From an uncultured Acidobacteriota bacterium (lineage in GTDB: Bacteria; Acidobacteriota; CAIWXX01): a stretch of 64,000 nt of DNA. The notes below the pieces were generated by a model, which worked only from the letters and a program-made list of their open reading frames with translations, was not told where the DNA came from and searched no databases. The stretch spans positions 1 to 64,000 of the forward strand of contig CAIWXX010000096.1 of NCBI GenBank assembly GCA_903916735.1. The letters run 5' to 3'. Every line of letters begins with the position of its first letter. The stretch's first letter is position 1. Made by a program: the position numbers and the translations under genes. Below are positions 19,374 through 28,137 of this stretch, one piece after another.

Positions 19374-20144
19374 TCAGTTCCTGAATGAGCGGACAGCCTC
19401 TTCAATGAGGCCGATGAGCTCGTCGTGTGTCAGCGTGATGCGGTCGGTGCCGGTAACCGGACAGGTTCCGTTGCAGGGAACGGGACACTGGACTCGGGGC
19501 CCCTCGATTCCATACCTCTGTCTTAATGCAACCAGCTTCTCCACATTTTCGGCAGAAAGCGGTTGAATGCGTCCGAGTGTTCGTGCCACCAGGTTGATCT
19601 CGGCGTAGTGCTCGAGTGTCTCCATCTTGAAATATGCATCAAGCAGATCTTTGCCGATCGTCAGCGCGCCATGATTGGCTAGCAGAAGAGCATCGTAGTC
19701 GCGAATATATCGCCCGACGACTTCTGCTAGCTCGGTGGTTGATGGAGTGCCGTATTCTGCAAGGGGAACACAGCCGAGCAAGACGACGACCTCGGCCATG
19801 AGTGCCGGATCCAGAGGGATGCCCGCAACAGAGAAGCCGGTGGAGATTGGTGGGTGCGCATGAACCACAGCAAGAACCTGCGGGCGCTCCCGATAAACCG
19901 TCAGATGCATCGGTAGCTCGGAACTGGGCTTGCGATGGCCTTCAAGACGCGTCCCGCCAAGATCGGTGATGACCAGATCATCGGTTAGCATATCACCCTT
20001 GCAAATGCCTGCCGGAGTTGTAAGGATCCTCCAATCATCGATTTTGACGCTGATGTTCCCTTCGTTGGCGACGATATATTTCCGGTCGTAGAGTTTTCGG
20101 CCGATGTCTACCATCTGCTCTTTGGCGAGCGTTAGATTATGCAT
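19374..20144 (-). CDS. Class II (zinc) aldolase with C-terminal encapsulation-type helix; fuculose/rhamnulose-phosphate aldolase-like
   Basis: 256 residues, class II aldolase/adducin fold. Expected catalytic Glu is E76 (SSELPMHLTVY). Zinc ligands are H95 and H97 (VVHAHPP) and H158 (LLANHGAL). Homologues split L-fuculose-1-phosphate or L-rhamnulose-1-phosphate into dihydroxyacetone phosphate and lactaldehyde, and in PVM-type compartments this is the signature core enzyme. After the fold come a Cys/Pro linker (CPVPCNGTCP, about 220-229) and a predicted amphipathic helix (HDELIGLIEEAVRSFRN, 240-256), the classic layout of an encapsulation peptide. The start MHNLTLAKEQ at 20144 sits inside the preceding YHS gene, and seven upstream residues in frame are less likely. 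Confidence 0.9.
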   Translation of the reverse strand: MHNLTLAKEQMVDIGRKLYDRKYIVANEGNISVKIDDWRILTTPAGICKGDMLTDDLVITDLGGTRLEGHRKPSSELPMHLTVYRERPQVLAVVHAHPPISTGFSVAGIPLDPALMAEVVVLLGCVPLAEYGTPSTTELAEVVGRYIRDYDALLLANHGALTIGKDLLDAYFKMETLEHYAEINLVARTLGRIQPLSAENVEKLVALRQRYGIEGPRVQCPVPCNGTCPVTGTDRITLTHDELIGLIEEAVRSFRN

Positions 20145-20377
20145 GCCGGATATTTCCTGCGGCATTCGTCGCTACAGAAGTAGATGGTTTCGCCGCTTGA
20201 TTTCAGTGTGAGGGCCTGTTTTTGCGGCAGATAGGTGTTGCAGACAGGATCTTTGACGAGCCACTGATCAGGCGAACGGGCCGGCGTCTTGGGTTGGCTT
20301 TTCTTGATTCCTCCGAGGAGAGCTCGCCACAGAAAATAGACAAGCACGATACCGAAAATCCTGAATAACATCATCAT
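20132..20377 (-). CDS. Membrane-anchored YHS/TRASH-type cysteine domain protein
   Basis: 81 residues. One N-terminal membrane helix (about 4-24, LFRIFGIVLVYFLWRAL) is followed by a small cytoplasmic domain. This has DPVCNTYLP and a YFCSDECRRKYP ending, three cysteines in the arrangement of YHS/TRASH metal-binding domains. It is the first gene of the BMC operon and overlaps the aldolase start by 13 bases. Its role is unknown: metal sensing or delivery of zinc to the aldolase is conceivable, but nothing in the sequence proves it. Three Met codons occur in a row at the start. Confidence 0.75.
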   Translation of the reverse strand: MMMLFRIFGIVLVYFLWRALLGGIKKSQPKTPARSPDQWLVKDPVCNTYLPQKQALTLKSSGETIYFCSDECRRKYPACII

Positions 20378-20389
20378 TTCCGAGGTATG

Positions 20390-20418
20390 AGTCTAAGTGG
20401 ATCGAATGGGTGTGTCAA
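20390..20418 (-). promoter_or_regulatory. Promoter of the BMC operon
   Basis: On the minus strand TTGACA (20418-20413) and TAGACT (20395-20390) have a 17-base spacer. Only 12 bases separate the -10 box from the YHS start codon, so the leader would be five or six bases long. No inducer-binding site or activator gene is recognisable nearby. Confidence 0.65.
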
Positions 20419-20593
20419 CATGGTTCACATGAGCAAAAAATCTTGCCTCCGGATGAGGGTGGAGCTTGACATCTGCTTGGTGAACGAACACTATGTGCCA
20501 TGAATGATTAGAGCCGGTTTTATAGAAGAGGATGAAGCGCGATTTCATAAGAGCGGCCACTTCGTATTGGGGGGGCCGAGTCGAGGAGGACAT

Positions 20594-21010
20594 TTGACTC
20601 CTTCAGCCAAAATCACAATATCCAATGAACTCGACAAGATCAGAACTGTCCAGGATTTCGTCGAAGCGTTTTGCGTATCCCACAACCTCGCTCTGGATCT
20701 TGTGAATAACATCAATCTCTGTCTTGAAGAAGTCCTGGTCAACGTGATCAATTATGGATACGACGATGGCGATGTCCATCAAATCGACATTGATTTGGCG
20801 CTGAGCGATTGCCAGCTCGAAATTTCCATCAAAGATGACGGTAAGCCTTTCGACCCGCTTCAACGGCCAGATCCTGATCTGGAACAACCTCTGGAAGACC
20901 GTCCCATCGGCGGACTTGGTATTTTCCTTCTGAAAAAACTCATGGATGGATTGGAATACGATCGGCGAGAGGGCAAGAATATTCTCGTCATGAAAAAACG
21001 GGTGACATAG
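20594..21010 (+). CDS. Anti-sigma factor-type serine kinase (RsbW/SpoIIAB-like HATPase)
   Basis: 138 residues, GHKL ATPase fold. The N box is LEEVLVNVINYGY with E46 and N50, G1 is KDDGKPFDP with D82-G83, and G2 is GGLGIFLLKKLMD. Such proteins bind a sigma factor and phosphorylate a STAS antagonist. The start is TTG at 20594 behind AGGAGG, giving a normal length. The same frame extends 30 residues upstream without a ribosome-binding site. A STAS gene follows on the same strand. No sigma factor or PP2C phosphatase is visible nearby. Confidence 0.9.
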   Translation: MTPSAKITISNELDKIRTVQDFVEAFCVSHNLALDLVNNINLCLEEVLVNVINYGYDDGDVHQIDIDLALSDCQLEISIKDDGKPFDPLQRPDPDLEQPLEDRPIGGLGIFLLKKLMDGLEYDRREGKNILVMKKRVT

Positions 21011-21115
21011 AAAGCTCATCGATGACAAATTCATTTCGGCAGCAAGGAAACACGTCGGTGTTCGGTTCAGAGGCTGGGTTCTTTTCATTTCGCCTTTCTG
21101 AAACGGATTTTGCCG

Positions 21116-21166
21116 CCGGCCGATGGTCGCCGTATTGTCGGCAGATCCCGGCGGACGGCCGGTTTT
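21116..21166 (+). terminator. Hairpin with T-run between kinase and STAS genes
   Basis: An imperfect stem pairs CCGGCCG with CGGCCGG (7 bp). After an internal loop CGCCG pairs with CGGCG (5 bp). TTTT follows at 21163. It could terminate part of the transcription coming from the kinase gene, making the STAS protein and kinase unequal in amount. Confidence 0.5.
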
Positions 21167-21196
21167 GAGATAATCGCACGAGGATGGAGTAACACC

Positions 21197-21532
21197 GTGG
21201 AGATCAGAGAAGAAAAACTTGGAAACACACTGCTTTTTGAAGTGAAGGGGAGGCTGGATGCGGCGACATCCGGGGATTTCGAGAAAATAATATTTGCCCG
21301 CCTGGAGGCCGGTGAAGGCAGGCTTCTTTTCGACCTCGCCAATCTCAGCTATATCAGTAGTGCCGGATTGCGTGTTTTTCTCGTGACTGCCAAGAAACTG
21401 ACAAAGCACAAGGGAATCATGGCTCTTTGTGGCCTCCAGGAGCATGTCAAAGAGGTTTTCGATATCTCCGGTTTTACATCGATTCTCACCATTTATTCGA
21501 CTCGCGATGAGGCCATCGAGCGAATCAAGTAA
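21197..21532 (+). CDS. Anti-sigma factor antagonist (STAS domain)
   Basis: 111 residues, one complete STAS domain (VEIREEKLGNTLLFEVKGRL start). The expected phosphorylated serine is S55 in the SYISSAGLRV segment. When unphosphorylated it would bind the upstream kinase and free a sigma factor or other target. The start is GTG at 21197 behind GGATGGAG, and the frame extends upstream only through the hairpin. It pairs functionally with the kinase gene at 20594. Confidence 0.92.
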   Translation: MEIREEKLGNTLLFEVKGRLDAATSGDFEKIIFARLEAGEGRLLFDLANLSYISSAGLRVFLVTAKKLTKHKGIMALCGLQEHVKEVFDISGFTSILTIYSTRDEAIERIK

Positions 21533-21712
21533 ATTCAGCTCCTCGCGATTTTTCGCTGCCCCGGTCTACGGGAAAGACAATCCATCTTCGTTGCGATGGA
21601 ATGTGTCATATTGGTCTGGGGGCTGATCGCGGTGTAGCAACTTCAGAACCATGGCTAAACCGCTGTTTTTAGGGCATTTGATAGGGCCGATCGAGCGCAC
21701 AATCTTGACTTT

Positions 21713-22582
21713 GTGCAAAAGAAATGTTACACATGCGGAGAAGTCGGCAGCCGCCGGGAGGCATGCGGACGATGCGGGTTTATCCGCTCTGGCTCTGGAG
21801 GGGTCGATATAATAGGTAAGGGATGCCTCCTTGAAAACGAATATTATGGGATGCCAATGACAACTAGAAAGCTGAATGAGGAACGAAAGGCGGCGCACGT
21901 ACCAGTCACAACGGTTGACCATGGAGCCGTTATGAAGGACGATTTGCCTCCGATTAAGCACGACGATATCGAGATCAGCTTCGACGAAACCGGAGCGATC
22001 CCGATCGTCAGGGAACCTGTTGGTGAATCAGCTGATACTGAAAAGGATGCTCCTCGGGCTGTGCCTATCGAAGACACACTTGAATACCAGAGACTGCTCC
22101 AGGATAAGGCCGTCTTGGCCGATCAGCTTCTTCGACAGAAGGCCGATTTCGAGAATTTTCGAAAGCGACAGGAACGGGAGAAGGCTGAATTCCAGACCTA
22201 TGCGAATTTGCAGTTGATCTTGGATCTGCTGCCGTTTCTCGACAATATGGAGAGGGCTCTGGAACACGCTGAACATGCGAACAATTCCGGATTCATCGAC
22301 GGAATCCAGCATATTCATCGTCAGGTGCTCGATGTTTTGGCGAAACACGGTGTGACAAAAATCGACACCGAGAGCGTTCCATTCGATCCCAATCTCCACC
22401 AGGCAATCGGCTTCCTCGAAAGGGAGGACATTGAAGAGGGCTGGGTTGCTGACGAGATTTTAAAGGGGTATATGATTCGGGATCGGTTGGTACGCCCTGC
22501 GGTTGTTCGTGTCGCCTGTGCCCCTGCCGGAGGGCAGGCTGAAAACAAAATGGATGATCCATCGGCGATCAAGGTTGATTGA
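21713..22582 (+). CDS. grpE: GrpE nucleotide-exchange factor, possibly with an N-terminal zinc ribbon
   Basis: The core (from about residue 125) is standard GrpE: a long coiled coil (RQKADFENFRKRQEREKAEF), LQLILDLLPFLDNMERALEH and a beta domain ending VRPAVVRVA. It releases ADP from DnaK. The open frame begins at GTG 21713. Its first 46 residues contain two CxxCG knuckles (C5/C8 and C18/C21), a zinc-ribbon pattern unusual for GrpE. Starts at ATG 21851, 21857 or 21932 would remove it, the last having the best ribosome-binding site (GGAG). A TTGACT just before 21713 may be a promoter element. The first gene of grpE-dnaK-dnaJ. No CIRCE operator was found. Confidence 0.85.
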   Translation: MQKKCYTCGEVGSRREACGRCGFIRSGSGGVDIIGKGCLLENEYYGMPMTTRKLNEERKAAHVPVTTVDHGAVMKDDLPPIKHDDIEISFDETGAIPIVREPVGESADTEKDAPRAVPIEDTLEYQRLLQDKAVLADQLLRQKADFENFRKRQEREKAEFQTYANLQLILDLLPFLDNMERALEHAEHANNSGFIDGIQHIHRQVLDVLAKHGVTKIDTESVPFDPNLHQAIGFLEREDIEEGWVADEILKGYMIRDRLVRPAVVRVACAPAGGQAENKMDDPSAIKVD

Positions 22583-22729
22583 CGAACAGCCCTGTAAGAC
22601 TGCCAAGCAGATGACGTGGAATCGAGGGATATCCTGGGAGGTGAAGTCGTATCCGAGCGGAGCCGCCAGCGGCGGGAAAGAAGACCCAGCCTCATTGGAT
22701 CACTTTCGAGAATTTAGCAAAGGGGGCAG

Positions 22730-24598
22730 ATGAGCAAGATAATCGGGATCGATCTGGGGACGACCAACTGTTGCGTCGCCTATCTTGAAGGTGGTGAAGC
22801 GCATGTCATTCCTAACCAGGAAGGTGCCCGCACGACTCCATCAATTGTGGCTTTCACGGACAAGGGCGAACGGCTAGTCGGACAGCTCGCAAAGCGCCAA
22901 TCGCTGATCAATCCACGAGGGACTCTCTATGCCGTCAAGCGCCTCATCGGGAGAAAATACGAATCAGCTGAAGTGACTGAAGCCCGGAATAGACTCCCAT
23001 ATGAACTGGTTAACGCGCCGAACGGCGACATCCGAATCAAGATCACCGACAAGGATCTTGCTCCTCCCGAAATCTCCGCCATAGTTCTCCAGAAGCTGAG
23101 GGATGCCGCCGAGGCCTTTCTACATGAGAAGGTGATGGAGGCGATCATCACATGTCCAGCCTATTTCAACGATAGTCAGCGCCAGGCGACGCGTGATGCA
23201 GGCATTATCGCCGGGCTCGAAGTGCTGCGGATCATCAACGAGCCGACGGCCGCAGCCTTGGCCTATGGCCTCAACAAGCAGAAAGCCGAAACAATTGCCG
23301 TTTTCGATCTCGGCGGCGGGACATTTGATATTTCGATACTGGAGCTTCAGGAGGGCGTGTTCAAGGTTCTTTCGACATCGGGCGATACGTACCTCGGTGG
23401 CGAGGACTTCGATCAGCGGATCATGGAACATCTCATCGAGGAGTTCAAGCATACGACGAACATCGACCTGCACAACGACAAGATGGCGCTCCAGCGGGTC
23501 AAGGAGGCTTCCGAAAAGGCCAAATGTGAGCTTTCAACCGCTGTCGAAACTGAAGTCAACCTTCCCTTCATCTCCGGTGACAAGACCGGACCAAAACATC
23601 TGGTCACCAAGCTCTCTCGCAGCAAACTAGAACAGCTTTGCGATGAACTCCTGGAACGGACCCGCGGACCGTGCGAACAGGCATTGAAGGATGCCAAGCT
23701 GGCACCGGATCAGATCGATACGGTGCTGCTGGTTGGCGGGCAGACTCGCATGCCGAAAGTCGCCTCTGTTGTCGAGAAAATTTTCGGAAAGATACCGAAT
23801 AACTCCATCAATCCTGATGAAGTAGTCGCCATTGGTGCGGCGATACAGGGGAGCATCATCAAGGGAGAAGTTCAAGACCTCATCCTGATGGATGTCGCTT
23901 CGTTGTCTCTCGGCATCGAAACCAAGGGAGGCACGTTCACCAAGGTTATTGAACGCAACACACCCATTCCCACGAACAAATCAATGACATTTACAACTGT
24001 CCAGGACAATCAGAAAATGGTCCGTGTCCATGTGCTGCAAGGGGAACGCGAGATCGCCGAGATGAATAAATCATTGGGCGTGTTTATGCTGACCGGCATT
24101 CCGGAATCTCCTGCCGGTACGCCTCACATTGACGTCACCTTTACTATTGATGCAAACGGGATCGTTGATGTGACGGCCGTGGATCGGGCATCGGGGAACA
24201 AGCAGGAAATACAGATTTCCGCGAGTAGCGGGCTGACTGAGACCGAGATCCAGCGAATGATTGAATCGGCTCGGGAGTTCTCCGACGAGGACAAGGCACG
24301 CAAGGAGATGATCAAGTGGCAGACGAGGCTCGAAAGCCTCATTGCCTCTTCGCAAGCGTCCTTCAACGAGGTCCAGAATCTTCTGAAAGCCGAAGATCGC
24401 CGGACGTTCGAAGCGGCGATGGAGGAGGCCAAAAAGGTTGTCACGAAAACGGATCCTTCTGAACTGAAGATCGCCCATGATCACCTCGAGTTGGCCGCGC
24501 GAGCCATCAGTAACTCGCTCATGGAAATGTTCGGTGCCCAACAGAAGCAGCAGGGTAAGCCGGCGGAGCCGGCGCCGACCGAGCAGAAGCAGTCATGA
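22730..24598 (+). CDS. dnaK: Chaperone DnaK (Hsp70)
   Basis: 622 residues. The nucleotide-binding domain has GIDLGTTNCCVAYLEGG, FDLGGGTFDISILE and VLLVGGQTRMPKV. The substrate-binding domain has SLSLGIETKGG and DVTFTIDANGIVDVTAVDRA. The lid is helical and the tail is Gln/Pro-rich (QQKQQGKPAEPAPTEQKQS) without the common terminal EEVD-like or DADFEEV ending. The tail is the only departure from the norm. It lies between grpE and dnaJ with a 147-base upstream gap. Confidence 0.98.
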   Translation: MSKIIGIDLGTTNCCVAYLEGGEAHVIPNQEGARTTPSIVAFTDKGERLVGQLAKRQSLINPRGTLYAVKRLIGRKYESAEVTEARNRLPYELVNAPNGDIRIKITDKDLAPPEISAIVLQKLRDAAEAFLHEKVMEAIITCPAYFNDSQRQATRDAGIIAGLEVLRIINEPTAAALAYGLNKQKAETIAVFDLGGGTFDISILELQEGVFKVLSTSGDTYLGGEDFDQRIMEHLIEEFKHTTNIDLHNDKMALQRVKEASEKAKCELSTAVETEVNLPFISGDKTGPKHLVTKLSRSKLEQLCDELLERTRGPCEQALKDAKLAPDQIDTVLLVGGQTRMPKVASVVEKIFGKIPNNSINPDEVVAIGAAIQGSIIKGEVQDLILMDVASLSLGIETKGGTFTKVIERNTPIPTNKSMTFTTVQDNQKMVRVHVLQGEREIAEMNKSLGVFMLTGIPESPAGTPHIDVTFTIDANGIVDVTAVDRASGNKQEIQISASSGLTETEIQRMIESAREFSDEDKARKEMIKWQTRLESLIASSQASFNEVQNLLKAEDRRTFEAAMEEAKKVVTKTDPSELKIAHDHLELAARAISNSLMEMFGAQQKQQGKPAEPAPTEQKQS

Positions 24599-24682
24599 AA
24601 AAGCACATGGTGTGCGCCGGCAGTGGATTGCTGATGTAATCAGCCGGCAGCAAGAGAATGTTAGTGAGGAGCAAACGACGAC

Positions 24683-25783
24683 GTGAGTAAGCGGGATTAT
24701 TATGAGGTACTCGGCGTTCCACGAAACGCCGGTGAGTCGGATATCAAGAGCGCCTATCGAAAGCTGGCCGTCAAATATCACCCGGATAAAAATCCAGGCG
24801 ATCATTCGGCTGAGGAACAATTCAAGGAGGCGGCAGAAGCCTATAGTGTTCTCGGCGATCCTGAAAAGCGGCGGATGTATGATACATATGGCCACCAAGG
24901 GCCGGCGGCTGGCGGATTCGGCGGATTTGATCCGACGGTCTTCACCGGTTTTGAAGACATCCTCGGGGACTTTTTTGGCTTCGGCGATATTTTCGGCCAA
25001 AGGCGGAGACGGGGAGCACAACGCGGCCAGGATCTTCGGTTTGATCTGGAAATCACTTTCGAACAGGCGGCGTTGGGGACGGAAACCAAAGTCAAGGTGC
25101 CGCGGTCGGAAACTTGCGGTGAGTGTGGAGGAACCGGCTCGTCCAGCGGCCATCGAACCAACTGCCCGACATGCCATGGACGAGGTCAAGTTCGATTTCA
25201 GCAGGGATTTTTCTCAATTAGCCGCACATGTTCCACATGCGGCGGCGAAGGACGTGTCGTAAAAGACGCTTGTAAGAGCTGTCGGGGTGAAGGCCGGCTA
25301 CGAAAAGAACGAGCTTTCAACCTAAAAATACCAGCCGGCGTTGATAACGGGAGCCGGCTCCGATTGCAGAGTGAAGGCGATGCCGGACCAGAAGGCGGCC
25401 ATCGGGGTGATTTGTACGTTTTCATTCATATCAAAGAGCACGAGTTTTTCAGGCGCGAGGAAAGCAATATCTACTGTAACGTGCCGATCAGCTACGCTCA
25501 GGCAGCGTTAGGGGATACCATCAAGGTGCCGACGCTGTTCGGAGAAGAAACAGTCAAAGTCCCCGAAGGCACGCAGACGGGCACCGTCTTCCGACTCGAA
25601 GGAAAAGGAGTACCCAGCCTGGATGCCTTTGGACGTGGTGACCAGTATGTGACAGTGAATGTCGTTGTTCCGAGGCATCTTAATCGGGAACAGAAAAAAC
25701 TCCTTCAAGAGCTTGCGCGTCTCTGTGAAGAACAGGGCGATCAGAAAAATGTCTTCGAAAAGGTGAAGGAGATTTTCAATTAG
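24683..25783 (+). CDS. dnaJ: Chaperone DnaJ (Hsp40, type I)
   Basis: 366 residues. The J domain has the HPD motif ([10 protein letters not shown]). A Gly/Phe-rich linker follows ([15 protein letters not shown]). Four CxxCxGxG zinc repeats ([32 protein letters not shown]) and the C-terminal substrate domains complete a type I DnaJ. It stimulates DnaK ATPase and delivers substrates. The start is GTG at 24683 after GAGGAGC. Third gene of the operon. Confidence 0.97.
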   Translation: MSKRDYYEVLGVPRNAGESDIKSAYRKLAVKYHPDKNPGDHSAEEQFKEAAEAYSVLGDPEKRRMYDTYGHQGPAAGGFGGFDPTVFTGFEDILGDFFGFGDIFGQRRRRGAQRGQDLRFDLEITFEQAALGTETKVKVPRSETCGECGGTGSSSGHRTNCPTCHGRGQVRFQQGFFSISRTCSTCGGEGRVVKDACKSCRGEGRLRKERAFNLKIPAGVDNGSRLRLQSEGDAGPEGGHRGDLYVFIHIKEHEFFRREESNIYCNVPISYAQAALGDTIKVPTLFGEETVKVPEGTQTGTVFRLEGKGVPSLDAFGRGDQYVTVNVVVPRHLNREQKKLLQELARLCEEQGDQKNVFEKVKEIFN

Positions 25784-26102
25784 ATGTCGTTGCCATCAAA
25801 AGATGCCTCATTTTAAATCGTCCAACCATCGCCCGGCCGGAAGACCCTTTATGGGCACACAACCGGTTTTCGCCCCATCGAGCTGTTATTCTCTCTCTTG
25901 TGCTCGCCCAGGCCTGCAAAATCGTCCGATGAAGTTTTTCTTAATTTTTCATAGGATGGGGTTAACGAAATCAGCAGAGTCCTTGGCTCAATCATTCCAT
26001 TTGATCTTTTCGTGTCAAGCGCCAGCATCCAATTCATGATGAAACAAATCGCGCTCTGTCCCGCATTTTTCCACATTCATCACAAATATTTATTTTTTCT
26101 AT
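25784..26102. other. Non-coding spacer dnaJ to TPR gene
   Basis: No supportable gene and no clear terminator for dnaJ are visible. The right end becomes AT-rich and runs into the promoter at 26103-26131. Confidence 0.5.
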
Positions 26103-26131
26103 TTGACAGCACTGTAGACTGAGGTTAGATT
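26103..26131 (+). promoter_or_regulatory. Promoter of the TPR protein gene
   Basis: A perfect TTGACA (26103-26108), a 17-base spacer and TAGATT (26126-26131), followed by a GAGGAGG ribosome-binding site near 26150. Confidence 0.7.
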
Positions 26132-26167
26132 CGTGTACGCTTATTTTCGAGGAGGAGGCCGATTTCG

Positions 26168-26950
26168 ATGAAGAAAACAACTATAATTTTGGTCATGTGG
26201 CTCCTGGCGCTGGCCGTCGGTGGGGCTAAGCTGATGGCGCTGGAAATCAGCGGCGAAGAAGCCACCCTATATGCTCAGGCTGAGGGTGAAAAGGATCCCG
26301 CTAGGCGCGTTCAGCTCCTGGAAACGTATCTGATGACCTACCCGTCCGGATACTATAAGACGACTGTCAATTACCTGGCGACGCTGACTTTCGCCCAGTT
26401 GAATCAGTCCTCCAAGGTGATTCAATATGGCGAAGAAACGCTCAGGGCAGATCCAGATAGTATCGATATACTCCTGGCCCTCGCTAATGTTTATTCCGTC
26501 AGACCGGAAACTCATCAAAAATCGATTGGATACTCTGAGCATGCTCTGGTGGTGATTGATAAAAAGGCCGGCCAACAACCTCCAAAAGGTGTTTCGGCCG
26601 ACACATGGAAGAGCGAATGTGAGAAGCTGGAAAAGAGAGCGCTGTATGTCAACAGCTTCGTCAAGGGGTTGGTAGCGATCGAAAGAAAAGATTGCGCTGG
26701 AGCGGTGGAACCTTTGAAAACTGCATACTCGATTGCCAGAAACCCGGCCATCGCGTACTTTCTTGGAATCTGCTATTCCAAGACCGGCAAATCCGTCGAG
26801 GCGATTTCTATCCTGTGTGAGGCGGTTGCGCTGAATGGAGCGAAGAAGGAACAGGCTCAGAAGGAGCTCGAACGTATCTACCAGGAGAAGAATAAAACCC
26901 TTGAGGGCCTGCAGCAAAAAATCGAAGAAGCCCGCACTCGAATCAGATAA
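26168..26950 (+). CDS. Secreted or periplasmic TPR-like repeat protein
   Basis: 260 residues with an N-terminal signal sequence (MKKTTIILVMWLLALAVGGA, cleavage probably near KLMA-LE). Helical repeats of TPR type follow: LNQSSKVIQYGEETLRADPD and a later GKSVEAISILCEAVALNGAK. A C-terminal coiled coil (about 235-260) ends in charged residues. No lipobox cysteine is present, so it is probably periplasmic. The function is unknown, and TPR proteins usually scaffold envelope complexes. It stands alone with its own promoter. Confidence 0.8.
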   Translation: MKKTTIILVMWLLALAVGGAKLMALEISGEEATLYAQAEGEKDPARRVQLLETYLMTYPSGYYKTTVNYLATLTFAQLNQSSKVIQYGEETLRADPDSIDILLALANVYSVRPETHQKSIGYSEHALVVIDKKAGQQPPKGVSADTWKSECEKLEKRALYVNSFVKGLVAIERKDCAGAVEPLKTAYSIARNPAIAYFLGICYSKTGKSVEAISILCEAVALNGAKKEQAQKELERIYQEKNKTLEGLQQKIEEARTRIR

Positions 26951-27227
26951 AATCGAATAAGGGATAGGGCAGAGACGCCGCAAGTGGTTCCCTGTCTGCC
27001 GCACGAGCGAAGTCGCCGACAGCCCGAGGGTGTCCTCAGCCACGCCGGCGGAGAGGAATCATGGAAGCGGATTATGATCGCGGCGGATTGCAATCCGTAC
27101 ATTAGAAATTGCTGATTCAAAGATGTGACCGTTCCGGCAGTTCCACTGCCAAGAATTCCGTCATCTCAACCGTCTTTTTAACCTCACGACAGTCTAGGCT
27201 CAGCGCAAAATTACAGAGGAGTTGTCT

Positions 27228-28085
27228 ATGACCTGTCTGACGGCAACTGATCTTGTCAAGAGATTCGGGAGGCGGGCCGTCGTCGATCGTGTCAACCTGT
27301 CGATCCGCACCGGAGAGATTCTTGGTCTGCTCGGTCGGAACGGCGCCGGCAAGACAACGACTTTTTCGATGATAGCAGGTCAACTCAAGCCTGATGGCGG
27401 CACTATACGTCTGGATGAGATCGACATCACGGAATACCCCTCTCACAAGCGCGCGTTGTTAGGCATCTCCTATCTCCCTCAGGAGCGATCGACGTTTCGC
27501 AAACTCACTGTCGAAGAAAACCTGCTCCTCGTTCTTCAAGAGCGCCATCTGAGCCGCGCCGATCGCAACCGGCGAGCTGATGAGCTCCTGGCTGAGCTCG
27601 GACTGGAATACGTTCGCAAAGCCCCTGCCTATACTCTTTCCGGTGGGGAGAGCCGCAAGCTGGAAGTCCTCCGTGCGCTTGTGCTGGAGCCGAAGTTTTT
27701 GATGCTGGACGAGCCATTCGCGGGGGTTGAACCGATAACAATCGCCGAAATTCAGCAGATTGCTATTCAATTGAGAGCCAAAGGTATCGGTGTCGTCATC
27801 ACGGATCATAACGTCCATGATCTTTTCGAGGTGTGCGATCGAGCCTATATCGTCGCTGACGGAAAGATTCTTATCGAAGGCACTCCACTCGAAATCGCAT
27901 CCAATTCGACGGCACGTTCAGTTTTTCTGGGTGAAGAATTTCAACTGCCCCAAAAAATCATCAGTATGCTCGAAGCGCGCGGTATGCCCGTACCGGAAGC
28001 CGCGCCGAGTCATAACGAAAAGCCTCAAGAAAAAGGCGCCGGCAAACCACGCCGGAAAAAGCCCGCGCCCGGCACTCCAGCGTAG
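27228..28085 (+). CDS. lptB: LPS export ABC transporter ATPase LptB
   Basis: 285 residues. Walker A is GRNGAGKTT, the Q-loop region ISYLPQERSTFRKLTVEENL is characteristic of LptB, the signature is LSGGESRKLEVLRAL, Walker B is FLMLDEPFAGVEP and the H-loop is ITDHNV. LptB powers lipopolysaccharide extraction from the inner membrane with LptFG. This implies an LPS-bearing outer membrane. A 35-40 residue Pro/Lys-rich tail after FLGEEFQLP is longer than usual. ATG 27228 is chosen behind GAGGAG. lptA, lptC and lptFG are not in the window. Confidence 0.93.
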   Translation: MTCLTATDLVKRFGRRAVVDRVNLSIRTGEILGLLGRNGAGKTTTFSMIAGQLKPDGGTIRLDEIDITEYPSHKRALLGISYLPQERSTFRKLTVEENLLLVLQERHLSRADRNRRADELLAELGLEYVRKAPAYTLSGGESRKLEVLRALVLEPKFLMLDEPFAGVEPITIAEIQQIAIQLRAKGIGVVITDHNVHDLFEVCDRAYIVADGKILIEGTPLEIASNSTARSVFLGEEFQLPQKIISMLEARGMPVPEAAPSHNEKPQEKGAGKPRRKKPAPGTPA

Positions 28086-28137
28086 CACCTCGATCACGAC
28101 CAACGATTGGTTCAGAAGTCGCCGGGCTGTGAGCAAG

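Noticed and set aside
21600-22730. CIRCE operator for the grpE-dnaK-dnaJ operon
   Set aside because: No TTAGCACTC/GAGTGCTAA inverted repeat could be found before grpE or dnaK.
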